A stretch of DNA of 64,000 nt from Siphlonurus alternatus (lineage: Eukaryota > Arthropoda > Insecta > Ephemeroptera > Siphlonuridae): positions 5,219,501-5,283,500 of the forward strand of contig OX463782.1 in the NCBI GenBank assembly GCA_949825025.1, written 5' to 3'. This document shows positions 1 through 10,862 of this stretch, piece by piece. The translations under genes and the position numbers were made by a program. Below the pieces are notes generated by a model, which had not been told where the DNA came from, made no database searches, and saw nothing but the letters and a program-made list of their open reading frames with translations. Position 1 is the stretch's first letter, and each line of letters begins with the position of its first letter.

Positions 1-1740
1 TCATACATCGATTTTATATTACATTTCCCCCACGCGCAACAACGCAGGTCAAGGACAATGTTAAATTTTATTACATTTTCTTGTAATAATGTCCTAGAGA
101 GTAATAATAATGATTGTTAAATACAAGTGTAAAGTTGGTCATACTGAACCGTTTACGACTATAACATTACGTGACATTCTAAATAGAGGATTCAACACCA
201 TTTTCAACATGGTTCATATTTAATGAAAAGACATAAGAAATTAACCTTTAATTTCATTGCGGTCATGTTTAATAAACTTGTTTGATCCACAGACTCTCAA
301 TTTTTTACTATAAAAAAGAGTTAAATTTAAAATTATAAAAAAATATTTAAAAATAATTTTTACATTCTACTTTTTTATAATAATAATAACACATGAAAAT
401 TTTGGAACCTATCTTAATATGTTCCCCTCTACATCATCTATCAGTAGTTAAAATATCAGGTATATAAATTCAATGTGTAGTTTTCAAGTTATGACTTTTT
501 AAAGTTGACTAATTTAACATGGAGATATAGAACTTCCATGTTAAATTTATAAATTATCATGAAAAACTTTAAAAATTAATAACTCAAAAAATAGATCGAA
601 TTAATTTGTATACTTGATACTTTAGCTACAGATAGGGTATATGTAGAGGAGAACATTTTAAGATATATATGTTTCATAATATTTATGTGTGGGACTTTGT
701 TTAACATTGGTCGTGTTACCTTATCCTTATTAAGGGAAATAATAAATATACTTTTTATATGTAATATATAATATATTATAATTATATATGATTGTATTGT
801 ATTTTCTAAAAAAGTATTTAAATAAATTTATACTATCTACGTGATATGCTTAAGAATTGTTCCAATATATTTCTAATCAGAGTTCTATTTTATAAAAATA
901 AAAAGGAGTTATCTGAAAACGTGACGTAACTTTATAACATTCATTAATTTGCTAGCGGTGCTTTTTCCTCCTGCACTAATGAACTCGTTGTAGTTAAACT
1001 AATATTTGAAGAACGAACATAAAAACATGCTTTAAGGATTATTAAATGATGTAATAAAAAATTATTTCTTTGTCTTTAAAAAATTTTATGCTACAGATTA
1101 GTGCAATAAAAAACTATAAAGTAATAATTATTAAAGACTTGATCATCCCAAAAATAGTAATAGTATAGGCATTATTTATATAATTATAAAATTTATATTT
1201 GTTGAAAGGAGATAAGAAATCAACGTAAACTGTGTAGGTGGAAGCCATAGGTGGTTTCATTCAACTGTTTTTTCGTTATAAAAATTTAATTCGTTAAATT
1301 TTTCTTAAAAATAATAATTCTATTTTTTTCTTCATCGCTTAATGCTGGCATTTCAGTCAAATATAATGGGTAATGTTATAGAACAAATTTATTTTTTTTA
1401 TCATTTATTGTTTGAATTCGCATCAAAAACTTTTACAATAAACTATCGTATTAAAATATTTTTTAAAAAGTTAAAAAATATATATATTTATATATTTATG
1501 CACCTTTTTATAAATAATTTAACGCAATTTTTATAATATTTATATAAGAACAAATCAAACATGCATTACATATTTACTTATATACAATATAGGATACGTA
1601 CGTATCCAACAATAATTAATTATATTCTAATTTCGCATTAAAAAAAGAAACAAATCGTTTTTTCGTTGTTTATTTATTTATTATTTTTTTTTACGTAAGT
1701 CGCAATATATTTGGCAATGTCATTTGTTTTATTGCGATGA
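1..1740. other. AT-rich intergenic flank
   Basis: No coding region, RNA gene or conserved protein segment is visible. The stretch is strongly AT-rich with homopolymer runs. The only structured part is a degenerate palindromic repeat at about 390-729. Confidence 0.6.
390..729. repeat. Degenerate copy of the GGGTAAGATAA palindromic MITE family
   Basis: The sequence is an imperfect palindrome. Its arms (CACATGAAAATT... and its complement near 690) and inner words such as TCAGTAG.TAAAATATCAGG match the copy at 38937-39294 and the split copy at 58003-62229. The right end (GTGTTACCTTATCC) runs into TTAA at 730-733. The left terminus is not recognisable, so this is an old or truncated insertion. 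Confidence 0.7.
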
Positions 1741-1749
1741 GAATGCTCA

Positions 1750-1955
1750 CCTTTAGATGACGCGGTGCGGTAAAAGGAAAGAGGTGCAGCAGCTAGGCTC
1801 CTCGCGCAGGAGGCTACAGGTGATCAATGCTAGCAGCCACCGAGCGAGCGAGCGGCAGGCCGGGGTAAAGGACGGTAGGGCGCATGACAACCCCCTCTTT
1901 TCTCTACCCACGCGTCCTGACAACTCCAGCCAGCCTCATGCAGGCGTGTGAGAAT
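1750..1955 (-). other. GC-rich block, possible non-coding first exon of a minus-strand gene
   Basis: About 200 bp are GC- and CpG-rich in the middle of very AT-rich DNA. On the minus strand the block ends in AAAG followed by GTGAGC, a good splice donor. No convincing protein is encoded. A 5' untranslated exon and promoter of a gene lying to the left of the window would fit, but only composition and one splice-like site support it. Confidence 0.3.
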
Positions 1956-3979
1956 AAAGACGCTTAAATTATGAAAAATTACCGTGTAATATCATTTTTC
2001 ACGTAATATACTTTAGAGGTGGTGCGGTGGAAATTTCCACGAAACTAGCTACGTTGTGGTGGTGACGAAGATTTTTTTTTTTTTTTTTAATAAAATAATG
2101 CAAGATTTTTTATTAATTATTTATTTATCACAGTTTAACTGTACAGAAGGCATAGAGACATAAAAAACATGTAATTGAAATATATTTCTGGCAAACGTGT
2201 TAATAATATATTTCTCGTTTTAAAATTAATATATTAAATTTTACAAAAGGGAATTTTGCTGCAATAAAGTTGTAGGAAAAATATTAAAACTAAGTACAAA
2301 AAAATTGCAAGTTGTTTTACTGTTGAGATATAAACAAAATAAAGGTTGAAAATTCAAAGAAAAAAATATTATCTATAATGACTAACACATTTATAAAATT
2401 ATAACACTGTTGCCTTTTTTTATTACATAAAATATTTTTATATTAAAATTATTTATGTACGCGCGGCATTACTTTTAGATTTTTTATTTATTTTTTTTTT
2501 TTTCATTTAACATATGCAGTTATTGTAAATATAAAGTTATGTAAAAAATGTAAATTAAGAATGTATTAAGTTAATTACTCAAATAATAAAATATTATAAT
2601 TGTAAAACAAATAAGACAAAATAATATTATATTGGGTAAAATATTTTCAGTTTTGCACCTTTTAATGACATATGGTGTTCAAATGTAGTGGCAGCCGCAT
2701 GCATAAAAGAAATTGAGTTATAAATAAAAAAAATAGCTTGGTAATATATTTTATATATTTCCACGCTGGTTAAAGGATAGGAGAAACCAAACTTTATTGC
2801 GGTGGTAAAAAGTCATTAAAAGCCACAGACCAATAATAGCGCAGTATTGGTACCTTTTGGGTGCAGCTTAAAACCGTAATACCTTCATAACATTATTTCA
2901 TATAAAAATTCTTTTTTTTTTTACTTTCATATAATAAAAGTTATTGTCATATTAACTAACCTATGATAAAATGTTTAAAATTTCTAACTTATTTTTTAAT
3001 ATGAACCCCCACAAAAAATGGACAGATTAGAGTTTTTATTGTACAATGCATATATAACATGATTTTATCATAATGCGCAGCTTTTATCATAACCATTATT
3101 CTGCAAACAACAGCATGTACACAATACGTACATAATTTAAAATTTCATTGTAAATTTGGCAAGATTGATCTCAAAGGATAATCATTCAGAAATTACTCTC
3201 TTGTTTAAAATCTTATTTGATCATCATTGTACTAATAGGGGCTAACTAACAATCATTCACCCCATAGCATAGCTAGCAGCAAGTCTTTGCATGTCTGTAG
3301 TTCTACTAGGTAAAAAATGCAGATCTATTTTTATTTTATTAGATGCATTAAACAAAACAAATACATGTGTTAAAAATATAAATAGAACACACGGTCAGCT
3401 CAGAATTGTAGATTGAAAGAAATTTTGATAATCCAATTTTATCTGATGAAATCTCACGGTCTCAAATGTTACAGTACAAAATTTAATTCTGAGCCAACAA
3501 CATATTAATAACATTATCCTACAGTTTGATATAGCTGCACAATGAATTTCTGACTAAAATACCATGTTCAGTCAAAGCAACCCTAAATAAAGGCAATCTG
3601 ACCTAACTCTTTACCAATGTTTTGCGTGCCTCCTCCACTTTCCATTCCTTAACACAATAGCTCAGACTTCAAGTTTTCCCCAGCAGGAGAATTTTCTCCT
3701 TGTTAGAAAATTTTATTGATTTATTTATTTTTTTTTTAATAGCTGTTGAAGCTATTAATTTAAAACCATCTCCTATCCCCCATTTAAGGGTCTTCTGATA
3801 ATGTATCAAGAGCTTATTTTCCTCTAAAAAATTTCTTTAATGTCAAAAAAAGCAATAGGTTTAGATAGGACGGTGGGAACACCACAAAGTCAGCTGACTT
3901 GAAGCCTGTATAACAGTCCTTGTAGGAGGCACATGTGACATCAATTTTAGAAACGACTGAATGATAAAATTCATTAAAT
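1956..3979. other. AT-rich intergenic region and SMCR8 3' UTR
   Basis: No gene is visible. The right-hand part, from about 3710, is probably the SMCR8 3' untranslated region because poly(A) signals occur there on the minus strand. The rest holds long A/T homopolymers and no recognised repeat family. Confidence 0.5.
3712..3725 (-). terminator. Candidate poly(A) signals of SMCR8
   Basis: Two AATAAA hexamers lie on the minus strand (complements at 3712-3717 and 3720-3725), about 255-265 bp downstream of the SMCR8 stop codon. The position is plausible for cleavage signals, but in AT-rich DNA such hexamers are frequent by chance. Confidence 0.4.
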
Positions 3980-6900
3980 TCAGGTACTTGATATGGAAGC
4001 AAGATATTTCACGATGGAGAGGTCACATCCCCTGACCTCTAGTTCCTTGAGGGACTCTGCTCCGATGGTGCGGCACAGAAACACCTTCGAGTCAATTTCA
4101 GTGAAGACCGCTTGCAGGAGCAGTAACAGGGTCTGGTCTGAGGGAATCATGGCCATGCAGGATGACTCCAGGGAGCGAAGGAGGGTGCCGGAGTAGGCCG
4201 GACCAAACAGCTGACTGCTGCACAGGTCCAGGATGGTCACATTGTTCTGTGGGAGATTTTAAACTTTTAATCACTAGAAATTACACTAACTTCAATTTTT
4301 TTCCTATTCTTTAAAATGGACAACCTGTTGAAAATTTTGTATTGCAGAAGTAAATAGAGGGTACACCAAATTATGCTACTCTGAATTTTTTCAGATTTTT
4401 TTTAGTACAAGAAGTATTTTGAAATATTTATTGAGTTTTGTAAATTAATTAAGTTGCCACCCTTAATTCTTGATCCTTAATAAGAAAGATAGGGTCTAGA
4501 CGCCTTCAGGGGACGTTGCTGAACTTTTAATAATTATTTAAAAATAGTTCTGGGACTCAAAAAAAGTCTGAAAAAAATCAGAGTACATAGCGTAATTTGG
4601 TACCTCTATTCATTTCTGCAAAAAAAAAAAAAAAAAAAAATCATGCAGGTTGTTCATTGTCCTTGGAAAACTGGACTGAGAAGATTATCCTTGTATTCAT
4701 TACTGTGGTTGTGTTTGCAATCTCTTACATATGTAACAGTTTTATCAGACATCAATAATATTTGCAAGTACAACAGCCTTCTGCCAAAAATTAATTATCA
4801 ATAAAGAGCGATCATTTATTAATGACTTATTTAATAAGCTGATAAAGCCATTAGCAATCACAGTTTGTTAAGCATCAAATTGAATGTATCAAGTTTTCTT
4901 TTATTCCTTTTATTGATAATATTATATGTTCTTTTCTTCAGACAACTGGGGATAGGGTGCATGGGTTTTGATGACAAAAACCATACTAAATCTATGAAAT
5001 AAAGATACAGTTTTGCTCACCTTGTTTTTTGGACTTATCATGTCATGGACTGAAAGTCGTTCAGGTACACAGAGACCAATTATTTTGTACTTTTCTATAT
5101 GAGCAGTAACTAGAATTCCTTGGTGCCATCTGTAAAAAATATTGTACCTTACTATATATCTTAATAAAATCAATGTTTTGAGAGATTATCACATGGTACA
5201 GAGAGCAAAAATATAGAATCAGATCAAAGGTAGAGTTTTTTTATTTTCTTGGGAAGCCCAAAAGAAATTTCTCCATTTTATCTGCACTCACAATCAGAAA
5301 ATATGGGTTTCTTTAAAACATAATTATGTATGTGGATGATTTGACTACAGTACATGCTTTCCAGCTCCGACTAGAATAATTTTTCCTCAAACACTCATTT
5401 ACAGTAGAATTCAATATCAAGTACACACCTGAGCACCCCAACTGGCTTTGCACCTGGCAGGAGGGGCGCCAGAGAGTTTGCTATCCTGCAGGCTTTGTGT
5501 TTGTCATTACGTTGTCCAGAGAGCACCACTGAGCGACCAATCAGGATAGAGTACAGAATGTGCTGGGCCGACTGCGGGAAATCCAGGAAGAACTGCAGGA
5601 TGTGGCGTCCTGGGAATCAGAGATATTGTAAGACTTGCATAGCAACGAGAATCTATAGAAGTTGAGGATAAATTTGTGACCAATTTGTTAACGTATTTTA
5701 GCTTTTGGAAGGTTTATTTAAAACTAAACACAATGGAGTATTGGCCTCATTTTTTTATTACAGAAATGGATAGAGGGTGCAAAGTTATGCTACCCTGATT
5801 TTTTTCAGATTTTTTAGAGCCCTGGAAGTATTTTTAAAAAATTATTGAAAGTCCTTTTTGTGACGTCACGCGGCGGCAAGTCCTATCCTTTTCTTAAAGA
5901 GAGACGCCGCGTGACGTCACAAAATGGACTTTCAATAATTTTTTAAAAATACTTTCAGGGCTCTAAAAAATCTGAAAAAAATCAGGGTAGCATAACTTTG
6001 CACCCTCTATCCATTTCTGCAATAAAAAAAATTGAGGTCAATACTCCATTATAAGTCCAGTACTTTTAATTTTTTAATTCATTAATTTTTAATAAAAAGT
6101 AGAGAAAAATTACATTGGACATCAATGTAATGATGCTGCTGACTTACCCTGCATGGATGTGGCATCAGATTATGAATGAATGATTTTTTAACACAAAAAT
6201 TAAGTAATGGGGAAAGTCTCTATTAATTGTTCTCAGAAAAAAGGAAAACTGTTGTATCGGACCCACCTGGTTTATTGTGCTTCACGAACTCTCTCTCGCC
6301 CCACAAACAGCCAATCCACGGCTCCCCCTCCTCCTCCTCACTGCTGCCGCTCCAGTTTGTTGTCTGCTCAGTGAGGTCGTGGAAGCTCTGGCTGCTGTCC
6401 GAGGAGCCAACGTCGTCCGGAGACTCAGCCAGCTGACTGGAGGGGCGACGAGTGGGGGTCAGCTCACCCACAGAGCCTGGGGCCGAGTGGTAGCTGCCAC
6501 TGCCCTCACCTCCGCTAGTCAGCTGTGAAGGTAGGAGGTCACTGTTACCAGCTGACTGTGAGTTGATACAAGTAGAATCCCTCAAAGACAGGAAATAAGT
6601 TTGTTTATTTTAATTTGAAGGTAGTCTATCTACAGTTTTAAGCTAACAGAATACTGTACAGTAGTTAGAATTTTTTGGAGGCAGAACATTTAACAGACAT
6701 TAAAATGTCCTAATCAAAGAGCTTAGACTGAGTGGTAGCTGGTAACAATAATAATCTGATATGGCAAGAATTTGGGGATGGTTAAAAATGTTTACCTCAG
6801 CTTCAGAAATTTGAAGTTAAAAGCAGAATAGATATGAAGTTATGTTTTATCTTCAAAGTTCTGTAATGTAATGTCACGGAGAATTAAATTTACATGACGG

Positions 6901-9900
6901 ATTACTGCAATTACATAAAAATTTATCAAGAGATATTTCTATATTTCCGTTAACTTATTAAGTATCATATTTTTTCCTCTTAAGTACTTACAAAATGAGC
7001 TTCCAGATAATCAAGGTCATCTTGACTTGCAGCTGTTGCATCCATATTCTCATCTTCCCCCCACTCCTTGGGGTAGGTCAAGTTATGGACTAGCTGGAGA
7101 AACTCCTTGTTCTGCAGAGCTTGCTCCACATTCTGGAGATGTTTCTCGGACTCCTCACTAGAGGGTGCTGGTGTGAAGCTGCTGAGGACCTTGTTGAACT
7201 GGACCTCGAGAGAACAGGCACCAACCTGGTGTCTGATGTCCACCAGACTCCAGAGAGCTGCCAGACATCCCCAGGGACTGATTGCAAGGATGGGACGGAT
7301 GTGCTTGGCACGTACGGGACTTCCATGTCGAGGAACATATTGGTGACTAGAGAGTTTCTTTATGAAATGACGAGCCTCACGTAAGTCTGATGATTGGAAT
7401 AATTTCTCCCATTGAGCAATGTAGGTAGTTGTGGACGGATCTTCCTGAAAGAAAAATAACATTGAGAAGAACTTTTCAACTTTATATTCTGCCAACCAGT
7501 AACACAGTCCCTTTTTTTTAGTGTCAAATAATAAAAATAATGGCAACAAAATTTTAACTATCACCTTGAAGAAATATTTGTTTCTTTTTACTTTTAATCA
7601 TTTGTTAAAATTTGTTTTGATGCTTCAATACAGAGATGCAAATTAAAAGTTGAAGTATTTAAGTGTTGTATAGTAAATATTTATAGGGAAATAAAACATT
7701 TTGCTTGATGTTTGTGCAATCAACCAAAGAAATTTAAATTGAATTTTTCATTAATATTGGTTCAAATAATAATAAAATACTGTAAATCATGGATTTCAAA
7801 TCACAAATTAAAAGTTGGTACAATATCTGACACCTCCTTCCTCTTTAATTTTGAATTTTTGTTTACTTATTCACTCACCAGGGTAGGCTCCACGATATGC
7901 TGCAGATGTTTGCACTCGGTGTACTGCTGGACCAGCTGGTCAATCTCCGTCGACAGCATGGCCTGGTGGTCGTCTGCCGTCAGCGCCTCACCTTCCTCCT
8001 CTTCTTGCTGCAAGAAAAAACAGAGTCATTGCTGTGACCAAGAGGAGGGGGGATAAAGTTGCCATATTCCTCAATGTTTTTGAATTGGAGCTTTCCCTCC
8101 ATCCAACCATGTGTGTTTTTTGGTTTTTGGCTACAGTATTAGGGCTACAATATTTTTTTCTATTTGTACGCCAAATATCTAGATATTTGCTTCCTTTTTG
8201 ACAATGTTGGACAATGTTTTCCAATTTCTTCAAATATCTGAGGTGCATGCACAGAGACTCTAATGGAATATCTATGGAGGTAATATCTAAATATATGGCG
8301 TTAAAATAAAAAAACCTAGCCTTGAAAAATATTAACTTACCCGCTTCCATTCAAAATATCTATCCTGCATTGATTTCAAGTTGTGTAAATTGTGAACTAG
8401 CTCTGCTTGAAATCCTTGACGATTATTGAATTTTATTAAATATGTCACCTAAAAAACAAAATCATTAATAAAAAATAAAAATCAATGATATCAAGTACAG
8501 TGCTTAAATTTGTAATAATAGTTCACCTTCAAGAATTTCTCTCGTAATGACGGAAACTCTTTATGTAATTTTGTCTTATCTCTCGTAACGTAAGCAAGAC
8601 ACATTGGTCGTACGAATCCTCTTGCATTTAAATCATGAAGTGTGAAGTAATGTACGTAGGCATGTATATTTTTAACTACTGAGGTTTGTAGAACTTGAGC
8701 ATCGTCATTCAATATAAAATGTGCACTGTAATAAAAACATCATCTTAAAATATGTATCTTACTTAATCAAAAGAATTAGTTTACCTTTGATTTGCTTGAT
8801 AATCTACAGACATTATTTTGAGAATAAAAGCGTTCATATCGAGTTTGTCATCTTCTTGAATATGAGAGGGGATGGTCAATAACGGCAGAGGTCCCTGTAC
8901 TTCGGAGAATTCAGAAAATATGATGAAGTCCTCGTCAGAGCAGCTGCATGGACCCTGCAAGTCATTTGTATCATGTATTAACAAAATAACTATAGTAATA
9001 TTATTTATTTCCATTATAGTATAGCTGTTTTACCACAAATTAAGTCTACTGCCATGATCTCAAAAATTTGAAGTACAGTATGCATATTTATATAATCATT
9101 AATACAGTGTTCCAGGCGCGGACCCAGGGGGGGGAAGGGGGGGGGGGAGTGCCGTGGCACTCCCTGAAATTTTGGATTTAACATGGGCAATATATAGGCA
9201 TTTCCCACACTCCAAATTTTTATTTTTAAAACCTTTTGGGCCTTATGAAGAGGGCAACCCCCGAAATTTTTTTTCTGGATCCGCGCCTGCAGTGTCCACT
9301 TTACTTTGCAAAACCAATAACATTACAGCACAACCACAAAAATAGTGTGGTGGAATTTTTTCAGCGTTGAAGCCCTATCCTTTTATTTAGATTTAATTAG
9401 AAACAAAATATGTACTGTACATGTCCCTCAAAAAAGGGATATGTGATTTATAATTTTTTTTCTCTTTTTCAATTGGGGGCATGCATGCATGATCAAAATG
9501 TCATGCCCCAAAATACCAACCAATCAATCAATCTCTTTTTCAATATGTAAAATTAATGCACATTATAGGCCCGGGCGATGAGGGGGCCCAAAACTTAGGC
9601 TTTTAGTCCCCGGGCCTATATGCATACAATTTGTAGTTACAACACTGATGGGGGCCAAGCTAGGGGCCCTGAATTTTCGGACCCAAGAGCCCATATATGG
9701 ACAGTATGATATGTACGTGGATCGAGAGTTTCTGGCTTTCTTCAGTGCAGCCAGGGTCTGCAGTGTACGCGTCGTGCTCTCTCTCGTGCTCATTAAAGAT
9801 TAAAGATTAAATAGCAGTGTGTACACACATTACATGCATACACCACTGCTTGCGGCTATTGTGGGTATTCCACCACGGTGGCTCGCTTGCTTGCGGCTGA

Positions 9901-10518
9901 CTCCCTCAGCCCCTCCCTGAACTCACCAACACTCCGAGCATCCACAAGCCCAGAATCCAACAAATTCCACTCCCTCACCGTTCTTCTCAAAAAGGAATAC
10001 TTGCCCACATCATTTTTGCTTCTCCTATACTCCAGCTTCCAATCATGGTCCCTCCTACCTTTATAACGCCCTTCCTCAGTACGATCGCTAAGCTCCTCCC
10101 AGCCCTTTTGGTTCCTAGTTATTTTATACATTGTTGTCAGTCTACTTTGCTTCCTCCTTTCCTCCAGATCCTCCCATCCCAGTTGCTCTATCATTCTGGT
10201 CACACTCTCTCTTCCCTTATAAATTTTGCTTTTATCACAGGTAAAGCTGCCAGCCAGTTTTAGGTCTTAAGCATATAGGACCCACGATTTTGTCATATGC
10301 TATCGTGCTAAAAACCAAACATTCTGTAATCCCTGGGCAATATTTTGAATGAAATTTACCTGGGTGTCCAAAGGAGCAGTTCTTATCTGGTCCTCATGAT
10401 CATGACTCAAAATTTCAAAGGCCACATCGGGATCTGAATCTGGATATAACGAGCTTGCTACGTCTTCAGCAAACGTGAGTCCTAAAATTGCAACATCACT
10501 GTATGCTCCAGCTGCCAT
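3980..10518 (-). CDS. SMCR8: SMCR8 homologue, DENN-family subunit of the C9orf72-SMCR8 complex
   Basis: Ten exons join in phase: 10360-10518, 8785-8954, 8527-8725, 8341-8448, 7879-8007, 6992-7444, 6267-6555, 5429-5609, 5021-5129 and 3980-4246. They give 687 residues against 937 in human, the central linker being shorter. Seen: the longin-like segment [16 protein letters not shown], then IMSVDYQ, then [15 protein letters not shown]145 in ARGFVRP aligns with human R147, described as the GAP arginine finger. The C-terminal DENN part includes [17 protein letters not shown]. In known animals SMCR8 pairs with C9orf72 and WDR41 to control Rab/Arf GTPases, autophagy and lysosome function. Exon 7 uses an acceptor inside an overlapping reading frame (CTCACAG before TCAGCT), chosen because it alone keeps the frame. 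The acidic insert around residues 395-500 is poorly conserved. Introns carry MITEs and a LINE end. The gene is head-to-head with the zinc-finger gene. Confidence 0.92.
4318..4662. repeat. Hairpin repeat (family P) in SMCR8 intron 9
   Basis: A long imperfect palindrome. The left arm reads GCAGAAGTAAATAGAGGGTA and is mirrored by TACCTCTATTCATTTCTGC on the right. Shared arm words (TATTTTTAAAAAATTATTGA, TCAGATTTTTT) link it to copies near 5.7, 20.6, 29.4, 31.2 and 53.2 kb. The right arm carries a 20-odd base A run. Confidence 0.8.
5732..6050. repeat. Near-perfect hairpin repeat (family P) in SMCR8 intron 7
   Basis: This is the cleanest copy of the family. Two arms of about 145 bp, starting AATGGAGTATTGGCCTCA, are nearly exact reverse complements around a loop near 5875-5905. 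Each arm ends next to the loop in TGACGTCA (5861-5868 and 5912-5919). No ORF of note is present, so it is a non-autonomous foldback/MITE element. Confidence 0.85.
9113..9289. mobile_element. hAT-type MITE, CAGGCGCGG family
   Basis: The element begins CAGGCGCGGACCCAG and ends CTGGATCCGCGCCTG, terminal inverted repeats of about 15 bp. It is flanked by CAGTGTTC (9105-9112) and CAGTGTCC (9290-9297), an 8-bp target duplication with one difference. An 8-bp duplication and a CAG terminus are typical of hAT elements. It lies in SMCR8 intron 1. Confidence 0.85.
9797..10230 (-). mobile_element. 5'-truncated non-LTR retrotransposon (LINE) 3' end
   Basis: A minus-strand reading frame (9856-10203, about 115 aa) has the layout seen at the C-terminus of many LINE reverse transcriptases: an [10 protein letters not shown] start, a basic middle, then [10 protein letters not shown] followed by SVGEFREGL. 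On the minus strand it ends in short direct repeats of TTTAATC near 9792-9810, like the microsatellite tails of CR1/Jockey-type LINEs. The catalytic domains are absent, so it is dead on arrival. The rest of SMCR8 intron 1 (8955-10359) holds the hAT MITE and unassigned sequence. Confidence 0.7.
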
Positions 10519-10862
10519 AGAAAAGCTTTAATATTCACAGATTAATTTGATAAATGATTATATATAGCAAAAGCAACATGAAAAATAAAAACAACTCTCG
10601 TTTTTTACTTCTGTCAAAGTCACGTGGACAGTGAAATGTCAACAAATTCGTAGCAAACAGCTGACAGCTGTTTCGAAAACATTGTTTTTGTGATTGCTTC
10701 ACGGTGAACTTGTCAAGTGGGTGGAATTCCGAAGCCGTTTTCTGCTTTATTTACCATAATTTTTCAGCCAAATACAAAACATTTTCACTCCAGAGACTAC
10801 TAATACTTATATTTCAGCATCTGAAGGACACGTGTGCTCAATTTTGAGCAAGAAAAGCAAGA
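10519..10862. promoter_or_regulatory. Bidirectional promoter between SMCR8 and the zinc-finger gene
   Basis: Only 344 bp separate the divergent start codons. The stretch contains a CACGTG E-box at 10621-10626, a perfect palindrome with 9-bp arms at 10655-10673 holding two CAGCTG E-boxes, and ACACGTGT near 10830. No TATA box is obvious. Sharing of regulation is inferred from the spacing. Confidence 0.65.
10619..10628. promoter_or_regulatory. CLEAR-like E-box upstream of SMCR8
   Basis: GTCACGTGGA differs from the CLEAR/TFEB palindrome GTCACGTGAC only in the last two bases. It lies about 100 bp upstream of the SMCR8 start. TFEB/MITF-type factors drive lysosome and autophagy genes through such sites, which fits the role of SMCR8. 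Functional use is inferred. Confidence 0.45.

Noticed and set aside
3814..4002. Alternative C-terminal reading frame of SMCR8
   Set aside because: It overlaps the true last exon in another frame. The exon 10 frame matches the SMCR8 C-terminus and stops at 3980.
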